A DNA stretch of 14,966 nucleotides from CFX2 sp014338005. GTDB taxonomy: Bacteria > Chloroflexota > Anaerolineae > Aggregatilineales > Phototrophicaceae. Below the pieces are notes generated by a model. The model worked only from the letters and a program-made list of their open reading frames with translations. It ran no database searches and was not told the DNA's origin. Numbering within the stretch: the first letter of the stretch is position 1; each line of letters opens with the position of its first letter. Of this stretch, positions 1-7,411 are shown in pieces. A program made the position numbers and the translations under genes. The stretch lies in contig SZPE01000108.1 in the NCBI GenBank assembly GCA_030263555.1, positions 1-14,966 of the forward strand, in the 5' to 3' direction.

Positions 1-1
1 T

Positions 2-103
2 TGGGTATCCGGCGGGCGGGAGTTCAAGGTGGATTTGAGTACCTGCATCGGCAAGGGTGACGACATGGGTCGTTACATCATCTACAAAGAGCCGATTGAC
101 TGA
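2..103 (+). CDS. C-terminal fragment of an unidentified protein
   Basis: An open frame enters from the left edge and gives the last 33 residues of a protein ending in KEPID before TGA at 101-103. A strong intrinsic terminator 40 bases downstream supports this as the real end of a transcribed gene. The visible tail mixes charged and aromatic residues, includes one Cys, and contains no motif I recognise. No function is assigned. Confidence 0.6.
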   Translation, partial: WVSGGREFKVDLSTCIGKGDDMGRYIIYKEPID

Positions 104-142
104 GCAGCACAGGCATCCGGTTTTCACCTCAATAAGCCCCTC

Positions 143-170
143 GCCCCAGGCTTCTGGGGCTTGTTTCGTT
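143..170 (+). terminator. Rho-independent terminator
   Basis: A perfect 7-bp GC-rich stem (GCCCCAG 143-149 with CTGGGGC 154-160) has a four-base loop, GCTT. A T-rich tail (TTGTTTCGTT, 161-170) follows directly. It lies 40 bases after the stop codon of the partial gene and separates that gene from the next promoter. Confidence 0.8.
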
Positions 171-214
171 TAGACCGCCTGTCTCCGGTGGGGCAATCGC
201 CCGGCGAACGCGCG

Positions 215-243
215 TTGCCCCGTTCCGCCGCCGATGCTAGAAT
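215..243 (+). promoter_or_regulatory. Sigma-70-type promoter for the SH3b/CARDB lipoprotein
   Basis: A -35 box TTGCCC (215-220) is separated by 17 bases from a -10 box TAGAAT (238-243), which is preceded by TGC in extended -10 fashion. Transcription would start near 250, leaving a leader of about 45 bases that carries a purine-rich ribosome site GGGGAGAG (284-291). The rest of 171-294 shows nothing else I can support. Confidence 0.55.
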
Positions 244-294
244 GACATAAAGTACACAACATCATATCTTCCAGTTTATATCCGGGGAGAGATC

Positions 295-1473
295 ATGCGC
301 GCCTATTCGCGTTTATTATTCGGCCTGTTGGCCGTCATTCTGGCCGCCTGCAACCTGTCCACGCAGCCGCCCACCGGCGAGCCGCTTGACGTGCCGACCA
401 TCAACCCTGGCGGAAAACCGGTGGTCAGCATCACCTCCCCTGAAGAAGGGGACGAGTTCGTCGTTAACGAACAAATCTTCGTCACCGCCAATGCCCGCGA
501 TGCAGTCGGCGTTACGCGGGTACAGTTGATCGCCAATGACCAGATTGTAAAAACCACTTCGTCGGAATCCGCTTCCGGGCAAACCAATTTTGAAGTCCTG
601 CTGGACTACACTCCGCGACAGGAAGGCGATGTTACCCTTCAGATCGTCGCCTATCGCGGCGCTATCGCCAGCGACCCCGCCGAAGTGACGGTCAACATTC
701 GCGCCAGTCAAACCCAGGTCACGGCGACTGCCGTACAGCAGCCGAATGTGCCGATCATTGACCCTAACGATCCCACCTGCCGCCTGCTCACCAACGTCGG
801 CCTGCGGCTGCGGGAGGGCGCGGGGGTGAATTTCCCGCAGATCACCGTCCTGAATGCCGGCACAGTCGCGCCGATCATCGGTCGCACCGGCGCCAACGAC
901 TGGTATCAAATCCAGTTTGGCTCGCGCGTCGGCTGGGTTGCAGCCCAAAATCCTTCTAACCCCAACGAAAAATACGTCGCGCTGTACGGTATCTGCTCCA
1001 ATGTGCCGATCATCGCCCCGCCGGCAACGGCCACGCCGCAGCCTTCGCTGACGCCCTTCCCCACCTGGACGTTCACGCCAGGACCGACCAACACGCCGTT
1101 ACCGTCGGCCACGCCCGGCCTGCCCGATCTGGTTATCACCAGTATCAGCGGCGAAACCAGCGTCACCATCCCATCAGGGTCAACCGAAGTCGTCCGGCAG
1201 TATGCGATCACCATCACGAATAACACGTTACCCGGCAGCCGGTCTACCGGGCCATTCAACAATAAGGTGATCCTGCCCGGCGGCCTGGAGGCCGATCTGG
1301 GCGCTGTTTCCGGCCTGGATGCGGGAACGAGCATCGTGCTGACGGTGAACGTGACCTTTAATGCCGCCGGAAATTACGAAATTCGGGCGATAGCCGACTC
1401 CGACAATACCGTGACTGAAGTCAGCGAAGTGAACAACATCGGCATCCTTTCCATCACCGTCACCGGCCCGTAG
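295..1473 (+). CDS. Secreted lipoprotein: Ig-like, SH3b and CARDB domains
   Basis: This is a 392-residue exported protein, probably anchored to the outer face of the cytoplasmic membrane. A hydrophobic signal peptide ends in the lipobox LAAC with the lipidated Cys at residue 19. A bacterial Ig-like domain spans about 42-136 (VSITSPEEGDEF opening, then beta-rich). An SH3b domain spans about 162-234, recognisable from GLRLREGAG, DWYQIQ and GWV. It is flanked by Cys162 and Cys234, which could form a disulfide. A Pro/Thr-rich linker (240-275) leads to a CARDB-type domain (277-390) ending in the typical EVSEVNN pattern. SH3b domains often bind peptidoglycan or peptides, and CARDB is an adhesion-like fold, so a cell-surface binding role is inferred. 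No catalytic residues are seen. The start is supported by GGGGAGAG just upstream and by the signal peptide. Confidence 0.88.
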   Translation: MRAYSRLLFGLLAVILAACNLSTQPPTGEPLDVPTINPGGKPVVSITSPEEGDEFVVNEQIFVTANARDAVGVTRVQLIANDQIVKTTSSESASGQTNFEVLLDYTPRQEGDVTLQIVAYRGAIASDPAEVTVNIRASQTQVTATAVQQPNVPIIDPNDPTCRLLTNVGLRLREGAGVNFPQITVLNAGTVAPIIGRTGANDWYQIQFGSRVGWVAAQNPSNPNEKYVALYGICSNVPIIAPPATATPQPSLTPFPTWTFTPGPTNTPLPSATPGLPDLVITSISGETSVTIPSGSTEVVRQYAITITNNTLPGSRSTGPFNNKVILPGGLEADLGAVSGLDAGTSIVLTVNVTFNAAGNYEIRAIADSDNTVTEVSEVNNIGILSITVTGP

Positions 1474-1484
1474 GCCATCATCGT

Positions 1485-1520
1485 TTTGGGGCAGGCCGCG
1501 CTGCGACTTGCCCCAAATTT
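1485..1520 (+). terminator. Probable terminator hairpin after the lipoprotein gene
   Basis: TTTGGGGCA (1485-1493) pairs perfectly with TGCCCCAAA (1509-1517), giving a 9-bp stem with a 15-base loop. Only a short T run follows (TTT, 1518-1520), so termination may be partial. The right arm overlaps the -35 box of the next promoter, so hairpin and promoter share bases. Confidence 0.5.
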
Positions 1521-1536
1521 CGCTCGGTTATAAAAT
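1508..1536 (+). promoter_or_regulatory. Promoter of the 971-residue regulator, probably leaderless
   Basis: TTGCCC (1508-1513), a 17-base spacer and TAAAAT (1531-1536) mirror the lipoprotein promoter, which uses the same -35 hexamer and spacing. Transcription would begin about seven bases downstream, at or next to the A of the ATG at 1543. No Shine-Dalgarno sequence lies between the -10 box and the start codon. Confidence 0.5.
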
Positions 1537-1542
1537 TCGTTT

Positions 1543-4458
1543 ATGGCAACACGACTGTTGATTATCCACCGGCAGCTGGTCTTCGCCGTAACGATCAAAC
1601 AAGCCCTGGAACAAACCGGCCTGTTTGACGTTCACCCGTTTACGACCGCCGACGCCGCTTTTGACTACCTGCGCGATCATCCCCAGGATGTCGCGCTGGT
1701 GGATTTCACCCTGCCCGGCAAACCGGGGGTGCAGATCGTCCAGCAGCTTCGAGACATTCAGCCCGACCTCGCTGTTATTGCCACGCCGTCTCAACCGGAT
1801 GCCGACCTGCTGGACATTCAGGGCGCGATTGATATGCCTTTTACCGCCCGCGATCTCATCCCGGTAATCCAGCAGGCCGTCGCGCTAACCGGCGGCGAAG
1901 CGCCCCCCGCGCTGCCGCAAACCCGTCGCGCTGTCGAAAACCGAACCCGCGTCCTGGGGGAAAAAGAACCCAAACCACCGCCTCCCACCCGTCGGGCCGA
2001 TGAAAAAAAAGCCGAGTCATCCGGCCAGACGCGCATTTTTGAGGATGAGCCGGAACCTCCCCAGCCGGTCGGCAAAACGCGCATCTTTGAGGATGACGAC
2101 CAGGACGAGAAATCTCCCATTGTCTCATCGGCGCAGACCCGTACTCTGGATGATGAGCTGCCCCCGGCGCAAACCCGCGCCCTGGATGACGACATACCTG
2201 GGCCGCCGCCCGGCCTGCCGGAGTTTTCGCCCCTGGATGATGTCCTCAAGAGTTTCGATTTTGAGCCGCTGGCCGGCGAAGAGGATACCCCGGCAGTACC
2301 GGAGCGCAATTCGGACGCGGTGCGCCAGTATCTTGCGACTTCGCCGGATGCAGCGCCGCACACTTTCGATGAAATCCTGGGCGCAATCGAGCCAGATCAA
2401 CCCGCGCCGCCCAAAAGTGGCCGCCAGGCCGATTTTGAAGAACTGGTCGCCTCGATGCGGGGCGATGCGCCTCATACGCCGCTGCCCGAACGTCAGCAGC
2501 AGTCATTCGATTTTATCCTGACATCGGGCATGGACGCCGTTCTTAAAGAAATTGAAAAGGCGAAAACCGGCCCCTTAAAAGAGCCGCCGCCAAAACCTGA
2601 CGCTGCCTTCCAAAAACTGGCCGAAGAAGAGCCGCCTATGCCCACGCTGGAGCAAAGCGGCACGGTCAGCGATCTGATGGTTGGCATCGGCGACAGAGGT
2701 TTCTACAGCGTGCTGGCGATGCTGCGCGGCGAAGAAGTCGAGGAAAGCCAGGCTGTCCACGAGCGCGCGCCGGCCCCGCCAGAAGCGCCGGATGATTTCG
2801 CCGGCGCCTTTACAGGCCGCGAAGTTCTGCCGGAAGAAGCCGAAGACGCGGCGCAGATTCGCTCTGTGCCGCCGCCGGGAGCGCGTCCCGAACCCGGCCC
2901 GGACTGGTGGGGCTTTGATTTTCCCGATCAGAGCGATGCCGACGAAGAATCGGTCGCACACGTCGTCCTCAGAACCACCCTTGACCAGCCGGAGGCTATG
3001 CCGCTTGATGAAGTGATGAGCGAAATCGAGAGCCGTCTGGCATCTCACAAACTCAAAATCAGGCCGCTTCCGTCATGGAACATGGACACATCAGCCTTCC
3101 GCGCTGTCAGCGACGCCGGCGTATCCGAACCGGACTTTCTGCCGGAGGAACTGCCGCCCGGCGAAACGCTGCCGTCCGCCGCAGCTCGCCCCAGGCCGCG
3201 CCGCGCCCCAAAGGCGCCGCCGCATTTGCCTGAAGACGACGCTCCCTCTGAAGCGCCTGAAGAACCACCTTCCGACGCCAGCAGCCGCACGACCCGCCCT
3301 TCAACCGCCGTCCAGGAGGAGTTTGTGCCGCCCGCGCTGGAAGGCGACACGGCCCTCGACACCGGCTACCTGGAAGATACTGCGCCGTCGAAAGCGGTTA
3401 TGCCAGACGAGCCGCCCCCGCCGGCCAGGCCTGCCGCCGCGATAAACCCGGAGTGGCTGCCGGAGTTTGACGCCGCGCCCGTTACTGAAGCCGCGCCGCC
3501 TGCTGACCTAAACGACCAGTCATCCGTTTTTATCGGGTTCGATCTGGAAGCTGAGGAGGAGGCGGAGGCCGAAAACGAGCCTGAAAGCGCCGCTGCCGCC
3601 GTCCAGGATGCAGCAGAAGAAACCCTGGAAAGCTGGCCGCCGCTGCCCGATATGCCCCCCGCCGAGGATGTCGTTGTTGACGAATCGGACGATCCGTATA
3701 TCGCCCAACTGGCGCTGAATCTGACCCAGGTTTCGCTGGAACTGACCGCCGAAGGCACGATCCTGACGCGCGGCAGCGAAATTATGGCCTTCGCCGGTCA
3801 TCTGTCCCCGGAGGACATCCTCGAACTGCGGGATGTGGTCGCCAATGACTGGCAGTCAAACTCCGATGGCGCGCGCTTCCGCTTCATCCGCCTGCCCAGC
3901 AGCGGTAAAGACTACATGCTCTATTCCATCCAGACAACCGGCGAACTCACCCTGTCCATGATTTTCGCCGGCACAACGCCGCTGCGTGTCATCCGCCACC
4001 AAGCGCAGCGCCTGGCGCGGGCGCTGGAGTCCGTGCCGGAGCCGGCCCCAGAGGAACCTGTACAGGAGCCAGCCCCGTTAGTCCCGGTCGAAACCATCAC
4101 CTACAATACTTATGCCTGTGTGTGGCTGCTGCGCGACCCGCAGGATCGCCTGAGCGATGCAGTGGCGCAAGCCATCATCGCCGGGCTGACCATCCAGCTC
4201 CAGGAGCAGAACTGGAAAATCCACAGCCTTCAGGTGCATGAAGATTTTGTCTACCTGCTGGCCGATGTCCCCGGCGAAAAACCACCTCACGAGATCATCC
4301 GCGACCTGCGCCGCCGTTCGGCGGAAATCGCTCATACCCAGGCGGCTGAACTGACGCCGCAGATGTTATGGGCAGACAGCTACTACATCCTGACGCCGGG
4401 GCGCGATCTGCAAACCGAGGAAATCCTGGAATTTATCAACTTCCAGCGAATGCTTTAA
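1543..4458 (+). CDS. Receiver-like / long linker / roadblock-like / dead Y1-transposase-like protein
   Basis: This 971-residue protein has no signal peptide or membrane segment and is presumably cytoplasmic. Residues 1-115 fold-match a response-regulator receiver. The phosphoacceptor Asp54 (LVDFTLPG) is kept, but the usual acidic pair after strand 1 reads H9-R10, and the conserved Lys of the KPF motif is Met98 (DMPF). Residues 126-716 are a Pro/Glu/Asp/Ala-rich linker, probably disordered, with repeated TR-x-F/L-acidic motifs (135-216) and repeated amphipathic motifs such as LDDVLKSFD (231) and FDEILGAIE (275). Residues 717-830 resemble a roadblock/LC7 domain (AEGTILTRG, then HLSPEDILEL). Residues 850-971 resemble the IS200/IS605 Y1 transposase domain with its active site altered. 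A scaffold or signalling role is inferred from the architecture; the true function is unknown. The gene appears monocistronic, with its own promoter and terminator. Confidence 0.85.
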   Translation: MATRLLIIHRQLVFAVTIKQALEQTGLFDVHPFTTADAAFDYLRDHPQDVALVDFTLPGKPGVQIVQQLRDIQPDLAVIATPSQPDADLLDIQGAIDMPFTARDLIPVIQQAVALTGGEAPPALPQTRRAVENRTRVLGEKEPKPPPPTRRADEKKAESSGQTRIFEDEPEPPQPVGKTRIFEDDDQDEKSPIVSSAQTRTLDDELPPAQTRALDDDIPGPPPGLPEFSPLDDVLKSFDFEPLAGEEDTPAVPERNSDAVRQYLATSPDAAPHTFDEILGAIEPDQPAPPKSGRQADFEELVASMRGDAPHTPLPERQQQSFDFILTSGMDAVLKEIEKAKTGPLKEPPPKPDAAFQKLAEEEPPMPTLEQSGTVSDLMVGIGDRGFYSVLAMLRGEEVEESQAVHERAPAPPEAPDDFAGAFTGREVLPEEAEDAAQIRSVPPPGARPEPGPDWWGFDFPDQSDADEESVAHVVLRTTLDQPEAMPLDEVMSEIESRLASHKLKIRPLPSWNMDTSAFRAVSDAGVSEPDFLPEELPPGETLPSAAARPRPRRAPKAPPHLPEDDAPSEAPEEPPSDASSRTTRPSTAVQEEFVPPALEGDTALDTGYLEDTAPSKAVMPDEPPPPARPAAAINPEWLPEFDAAPVTEAAPPADLNDQSSVFIGFDLEAEEEAEAENEPESAAAAVQDAAEETLESWPPLPDMPPAEDVVVDESDDPYIAQLALNLTQVSLELTAEGTILTRGSEIMAFAGHLSPEDILELRDVVANDWQSNSDGARFRFIRLPSSGKDYMLYSIQTTGELTLSMIFAGTTPLRVIRHQAQRLARALESVPEPAPEEPVQEPAPLVPVETITYNTYACVWLLRDPQDRLSDAVAQAIIAGLTIQLQEQNWKIHSLQVHEDFVYLLADVPGEKPPHEIIRDLRRRSAEIAHTQAAELTPQMLWADSYYILTPGRDLQTEEILEFINFQRML
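1918..2190 (+). repeat. Coding repeats: TR-x-[F/L]-acidic motifs in the linker
   Basis: Within the 971-residue protein, Thr-Arg recurs at residues 127, 135, 149, 163, 179, 199 and 211. Five copies (135, 163, 179, 199, 211) share T-R-x-[F/L], and the last four continue with two acidic residues, as in TRIFEDE, TRIFEDD, TRTLDDE and TRALDDD. At DNA level the copies at 2029-2048 and 2077-2096 match at 19 of 20 bases, 48 bases apart. The last two copies are 36 bases apart. The repeats look like internal duplication in a disordered region. Confidence 0.7.
4090..4455 (+). other. Y1 (IS200/IS605, HUH) transposase-like domain lacking catalytic residues
   Basis: Residues 850-971 of the 971-residue protein follow the order of Y1 transposase elements. 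The N-terminal strand YNTYACVWLL is followed by a helix (DAVAQAIIAGLTIQLQEQNW) and a strand IHSLQVHEDFVYLL where the family has xDHVHLL. A helix PHEIIRDLRRRSAE corresponds to the usual LVRxLKGRSS segment. Then come W-x-DSYYILTPG, corresponding to WSxGYFVSTVG, and the last helix EILEFINFQ, corresponding to the YIxxQ helix. The HUH histidines appear as Phe902 and Tyr904, and the nucleophilic Tyr as Phe964. The metal-ligand Gln appears kept as Gln968. The match is by eye. Confidence 0.65.
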
Positions 4459-4484
4459 TGTGCCGTTTGCCGGCGCACTTTTTT
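4459..4484 (+). terminator. Rho-independent terminator of the 971-residue gene
   Basis: A 7-bp stem starts immediately after the stop codon: TGTGCCG (4459-4465) pairs with CGGCGCA (4471-4477) with one G-T wobble and a TTTGC loop. After one C there is a run of six T (4479-4484). This ends the upstream transcript before polA. Confidence 0.75.
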
Positions 4485-4498
4485 ATTCTTCTCTCTCC

Positions 4499-4507
4499 GG
4501 CTATAAT
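4499..4507 (+). promoter_or_regulatory. -10 element of the polA promoter
   Basis: A consensus TATAAT (4502-4507) sits 38 bases before the polA start codon. Seventeen bases upstream of it there is only the T run of the preceding terminator, so no good -35 box is visible. The GGC before it matches the GC-TA pattern of other putative -10 elements in the window. Confidence 0.45.
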
Positions 4508-4545
4508 CAAGCACAAATGTTCAATCACACCTGAAAAGGCTTTTT

Positions 4546-7302
4546 ATGCCTGCGCGTCCCATGTTTTATATCATAGACGGCCATGCAGTCGCTTACCGGC
4601 ACTTTTTCGCCCTGCAAACACTCGGCTTCAGCACCAGCAGCGGCGAGCCGACCAACGCTGTTTACGGTTTTGCCCGCGCGCTGCTGGATATTTTTCAAAA
4701 GGACAAACCGGATTATATCGCCGTCAGCTTTGATCGCGGTTTAAGCGGGCGCGATGATCTGTACGCCGAATACAAAGGCACGCGCGAAAAAATGCCGGAC
4801 GACCTGGCGCAGCAGCTTACGCGGATTGAACAACTGGTGCAGGCTTTTAACATCCCTATTTTAGCCCTCGATGGTTACGAAGCCGACGATGTGATCGGCT
4901 CGATCACCACCCAGGCCGAGGCGCAAGACCTCAATGTGCGAATCGTCACCGGCGACCGCGATATGCTGCAGCTGCTCACCGAGCGGGTGTCGCTTAAACT
5001 CTTTTTTCCCAAACGCGGTGTGAACGATGCCATCTACGACCTGGCGCGCTTCCGCGAGGAATACGGCCTGGAGCCGCACCAGCTTGTAGACCTCAAAGCC
5101 CTGATGGGCGATGCTTCCGACAATATCCCCGGCGTGAAAGGCGTCGGCGAAAAAACGGCGCTCAAACTGCTCCAGGATTACGGCTCGCTGGACAAAGTTT
5201 ACGAGCATGTGGGCGAAATCAAGGGATCGCTGGGGCAAAAGCTGGCCGATGGCCGCGAACTCGCTTTTTTAAGCCGGCGTCTGGCAGCCATCAAACGCGA
5301 TGTGCCAATCACGCTGAACATCAAAGCCTGCGCCGCGCACGACTTTGATACCCGGCAAGTAGACCGCCTGTTTGCGGAACTCGAGTTTCGCAGCCTGCGT
5401 GACCGTCTCCCCCAACTGGTCGAACAACTTCCACTCTTTGCCGTCCCGGAAGAAGCCCCGCCCCCGGCAGACGACGCGCCGCCCGCCGCCGAAACAATCA
5501 TCGTCCGCGACCGGGACGCGCTGAATACTCTGGTAAACATCCTGAATGCCGCCCCGGCCATCACCTTCGATACTGAAACCACCAGCACCGACCAGATGGC
5601 CGCCGAACTGGTCGGCATCGCCCTGGCGGTCAGCGGCGAAACCGGCTACTACATCCCGGTCGGCCACCAGGAAGGCCGGCAGCTTGACCTGCAAACCGTC
5701 CTGGATGCCCTGCGCCCGCCGCTGACCAACCCGCGTATCGCCAAATACGCCCACAATGCCAGCTACGATCTGGTTATAATGCAGCGGTACGGCCTGGATG
5801 TATCGCCCATCACCTTCGACACGATGATTGCCGAATGGCTGCGCGACCCTGAAAGCAAATTCCTGGGGCTAAAAAATCTCGCTCGTCAGGAATTGAACAT
5901 CCACATGACGGAAATCGCCGAGCTGATCGGCAGGGGCAAAAAACAGATCACGATGGATAAAGTGCCGGTTGAGCGCGCCGCCCCTTACGCCGCCGCCGAT
6001 GCCGCCATCACACACCGGCTGGCCGGCCACCTGCGCCCCAAGCTGGACGAGATGCAGCTTACAGCGTTGTTCGAGGAACTCGAAATGCCGCTGATTCCCG
6101 TCATCGCCGCCATCGAGCAGGCCGGCGTCGCGCTGGACGTGGCCCATCTGCGAAACCTGAGCGAAGAACTGACAGCCCGGCTGGCCACCCTGGAAAACGA
6201 GATTTACGCGCTCGGAGGTTACGGCGCATTTAACATCAACAGCCCCAAACAGCTTAACGACGTGTTATTCGGCAAACTTGGGCTGCGCGTCCTGGAAGCC
6301 CGCAAGACGGCTCACGGCCAGTCCACCGCCGCCGATGTGCTGGAAAGCCTGCGCGGCCAGCACCCCATCATCGAAAAAAGCCTGGATTACCGGGAAATCG
6401 CCAAATTGAAAGGCACTTATGTAGACGCCCTGCCTGCCCTCATCAACCCGCATACCGGGCGCGTCCACACCAGCTACAATCAAACCGGAACATCCACCGG
6501 ACGCCTGAGCAGCAGCAGCCCGAACCTGCAAAACATCCCCATTCGCACCGACGAAGGCCGTAAAGTGCGGCGCGCGTTCGTCGCCCCACCGGGCTTTAAG
6601 CTGCTTTCCGCCGACTACAGCCAGATCGAACTGCGGATTCTCGCCCACGTCAGCCAGGATCGCACCCTGCTGGAAGCCTTCGCCCAGGGGCAGGACATCC
6701 ATGCCGCGACGGCGGCGGCCATCTACGACATCCCGCTCGATCAGGTTTCCTACGAACAGCGCAGTTTTGCCAAACGTATTAACTTCGGCCTGATGTACGG
6801 TATGGGCGCGCACCGCCTGGCGCGCGAAAGCAGCCTGTCGTTTACCGAGGCTGAACGTTTTATCCAGCGGTACTTCGCCCGGATGCCCGGCGTGTTACGC
6901 TATCTGGAACAGACCAAAGCCAATGCCCGAACTAAGGAAGGTCTGGAAACACTCTTTCACCGCCGCCGCACGTTTCCCATCCTTTCTGGCGGCAAAACGG
7001 CCAACCGGCAGGTCATCCAGGCTTACGAGCGGGTTGCCATCAACTTCCCGATCCAGGGCAGCGCCGCCGACATCATCAAACGCGCCATGATTGACCTGTA
7101 TGCGGAACTTCAGCGCCGCCGCCTGGGCGCCCAGATTATCCTGCAAGTGCATGATGAACTCGTCCTGGAAGTCCCGGATGACGAACTCGACGCGACCGCC
7201 GCCCTGGTCGTGCAGACGATGGAAGCGGCCTATACGCTGGACGCCCCCCTGCGGGCTAACGCTCAGGTCGGCCTCAACTGGCGGGATATGGAGCCTGTTT
7301 GA
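4546..7302 (+). CDS. polA: DNA polymerase I
   Basis: This 918-residue polymerase fills gaps and removes RNA primers in replication and repair. The 5'-3' exonuclease domain (about 1-290) has Asp11, Asp63, GYEADD (110-115), GDRD (136-139) and the helix-hairpin-helix GVKGVGEKTA (196-205). The 3'-5' exonuclease domain (about 318-500) keeps DTET (342-345), Asp408 in NASYD and the YAAAD motif ending at Asp485, so proofreading should be active; many Pol I proteins have lost it. The polymerase domain (about 505-918) has motif A SADYSQIELR (Asp690), motif B KRINFGLMYG (743-752) and motif C QVHDEL (His869, Asp870, Glu871). Its length is close to the 928 residues of the E. coli enzyme. The start follows GAAAAGG at a six-base spacing. 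ATG at 4561 is a weaker alternative. Confidence 0.98.
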   Translation: MPARPMFYIIDGHAVAYRHFFALQTLGFSTSSGEPTNAVYGFARALLDIFQKDKPDYIAVSFDRGLSGRDDLYAEYKGTREKMPDDLAQQLTRIEQLVQAFNIPILALDGYEADDVIGSITTQAEAQDLNVRIVTGDRDMLQLLTERVSLKLFFPKRGVNDAIYDLARFREEYGLEPHQLVDLKALMGDASDNIPGVKGVGEKTALKLLQDYGSLDKVYEHVGEIKGSLGQKLADGRELAFLSRRLAAIKRDVPITLNIKACAAHDFDTRQVDRLFAELEFRSLRDRLPQLVEQLPLFAVPEEAPPPADDAPPAAETIIVRDRDALNTLVNILNAAPAITFDTETTSTDQMAAELVGIALAVSGETGYYIPVGHQEGRQLDLQTVLDALRPPLTNPRIAKYAHNASYDLVIMQRYGLDVSPITFDTMIAEWLRDPESKFLGLKNLARQELNIHMTEIAELIGRGKKQITMDKVPVERAAPYAAADAAITHRLAGHLRPKLDEMQLTALFEELEMPLIPVIAAIEQAGVALDVAHLRNLSEELTARLATLENEIYALGGYGAFNINSPKQLNDVLFGKLGLRVLEARKTAHGQSTAADVLESLRGQHPIIEKSLDYREIAKLKGTYVDALPALINPHTGRVHTSYNQTGTSTGRLSSSSPNLQNIPIRTDEGRKVRRAFVAPPGFKLLSADYSQIELRILAHVSQDRTLLEAFAQGQDIHAATAAAIYDIPLDQVSYEQRSFAKRINFGLMYGMGAHRLARESSLSFTEAERFIQRYFARMPGVLRYLEQTKANARTKEGLETLFHRRRTFPILSGGKTANRQVIQAYERVAINFPIQGSAADIIKRAMIDLYAELQRRRLGAQIILQVHDELVLEVPDDELDATAALVVQTMEAAYTLDAPLRANAQVGLNWRDMEPV

Positions 7303-7336
7303 GCGTTCACCGTCCCTGGTTCATCCCGCCGCCATC

Positions 7337-7345
7337 TGCTAAAAT
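7337..7345 (+). promoter_or_regulatory. Putative -10 element upstream of argS
   Basis: TGCTAAAAT (7337-7345) gives the hexamer TAAAAT with an extended TGC. It lies in the 109-base interval between the polA stop and the chosen argS start. Seventeen bases upstream is TGGTTC, a poor -35 box. Transcription would begin near 7352, compatible with starting at either 7376 or 7412. Confidence 0.4.
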
Positions 7346-7411
7346 GCCTGCTGACCGGCAGCCACCGGCGTCGGGATGTTTCATTCTGAACCAATAACAG
7401 GACGCGCCACT

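Noticed and set aside
316..948. 210-residue minus-strand open frame across the lipoprotein gene
   Set aside because: It is antisense to a well-supported gene with signal peptide and domains, lacks a ribosome site, and its composition is that expected from a GC-rich antisense frame.
4090..4455. A resident IS200/IS605 insertion sequence
   Set aside because: The transposase-like domain is in frame at the end of a longer gene, lacks catalytic residues, and no tnpB or characteristic end hairpins were seen around it.
5269..5754. 161-residue minus-strand open frame within polA
   Set aside because: Lies opposite conserved polA coding sequence; no recognisable domain.
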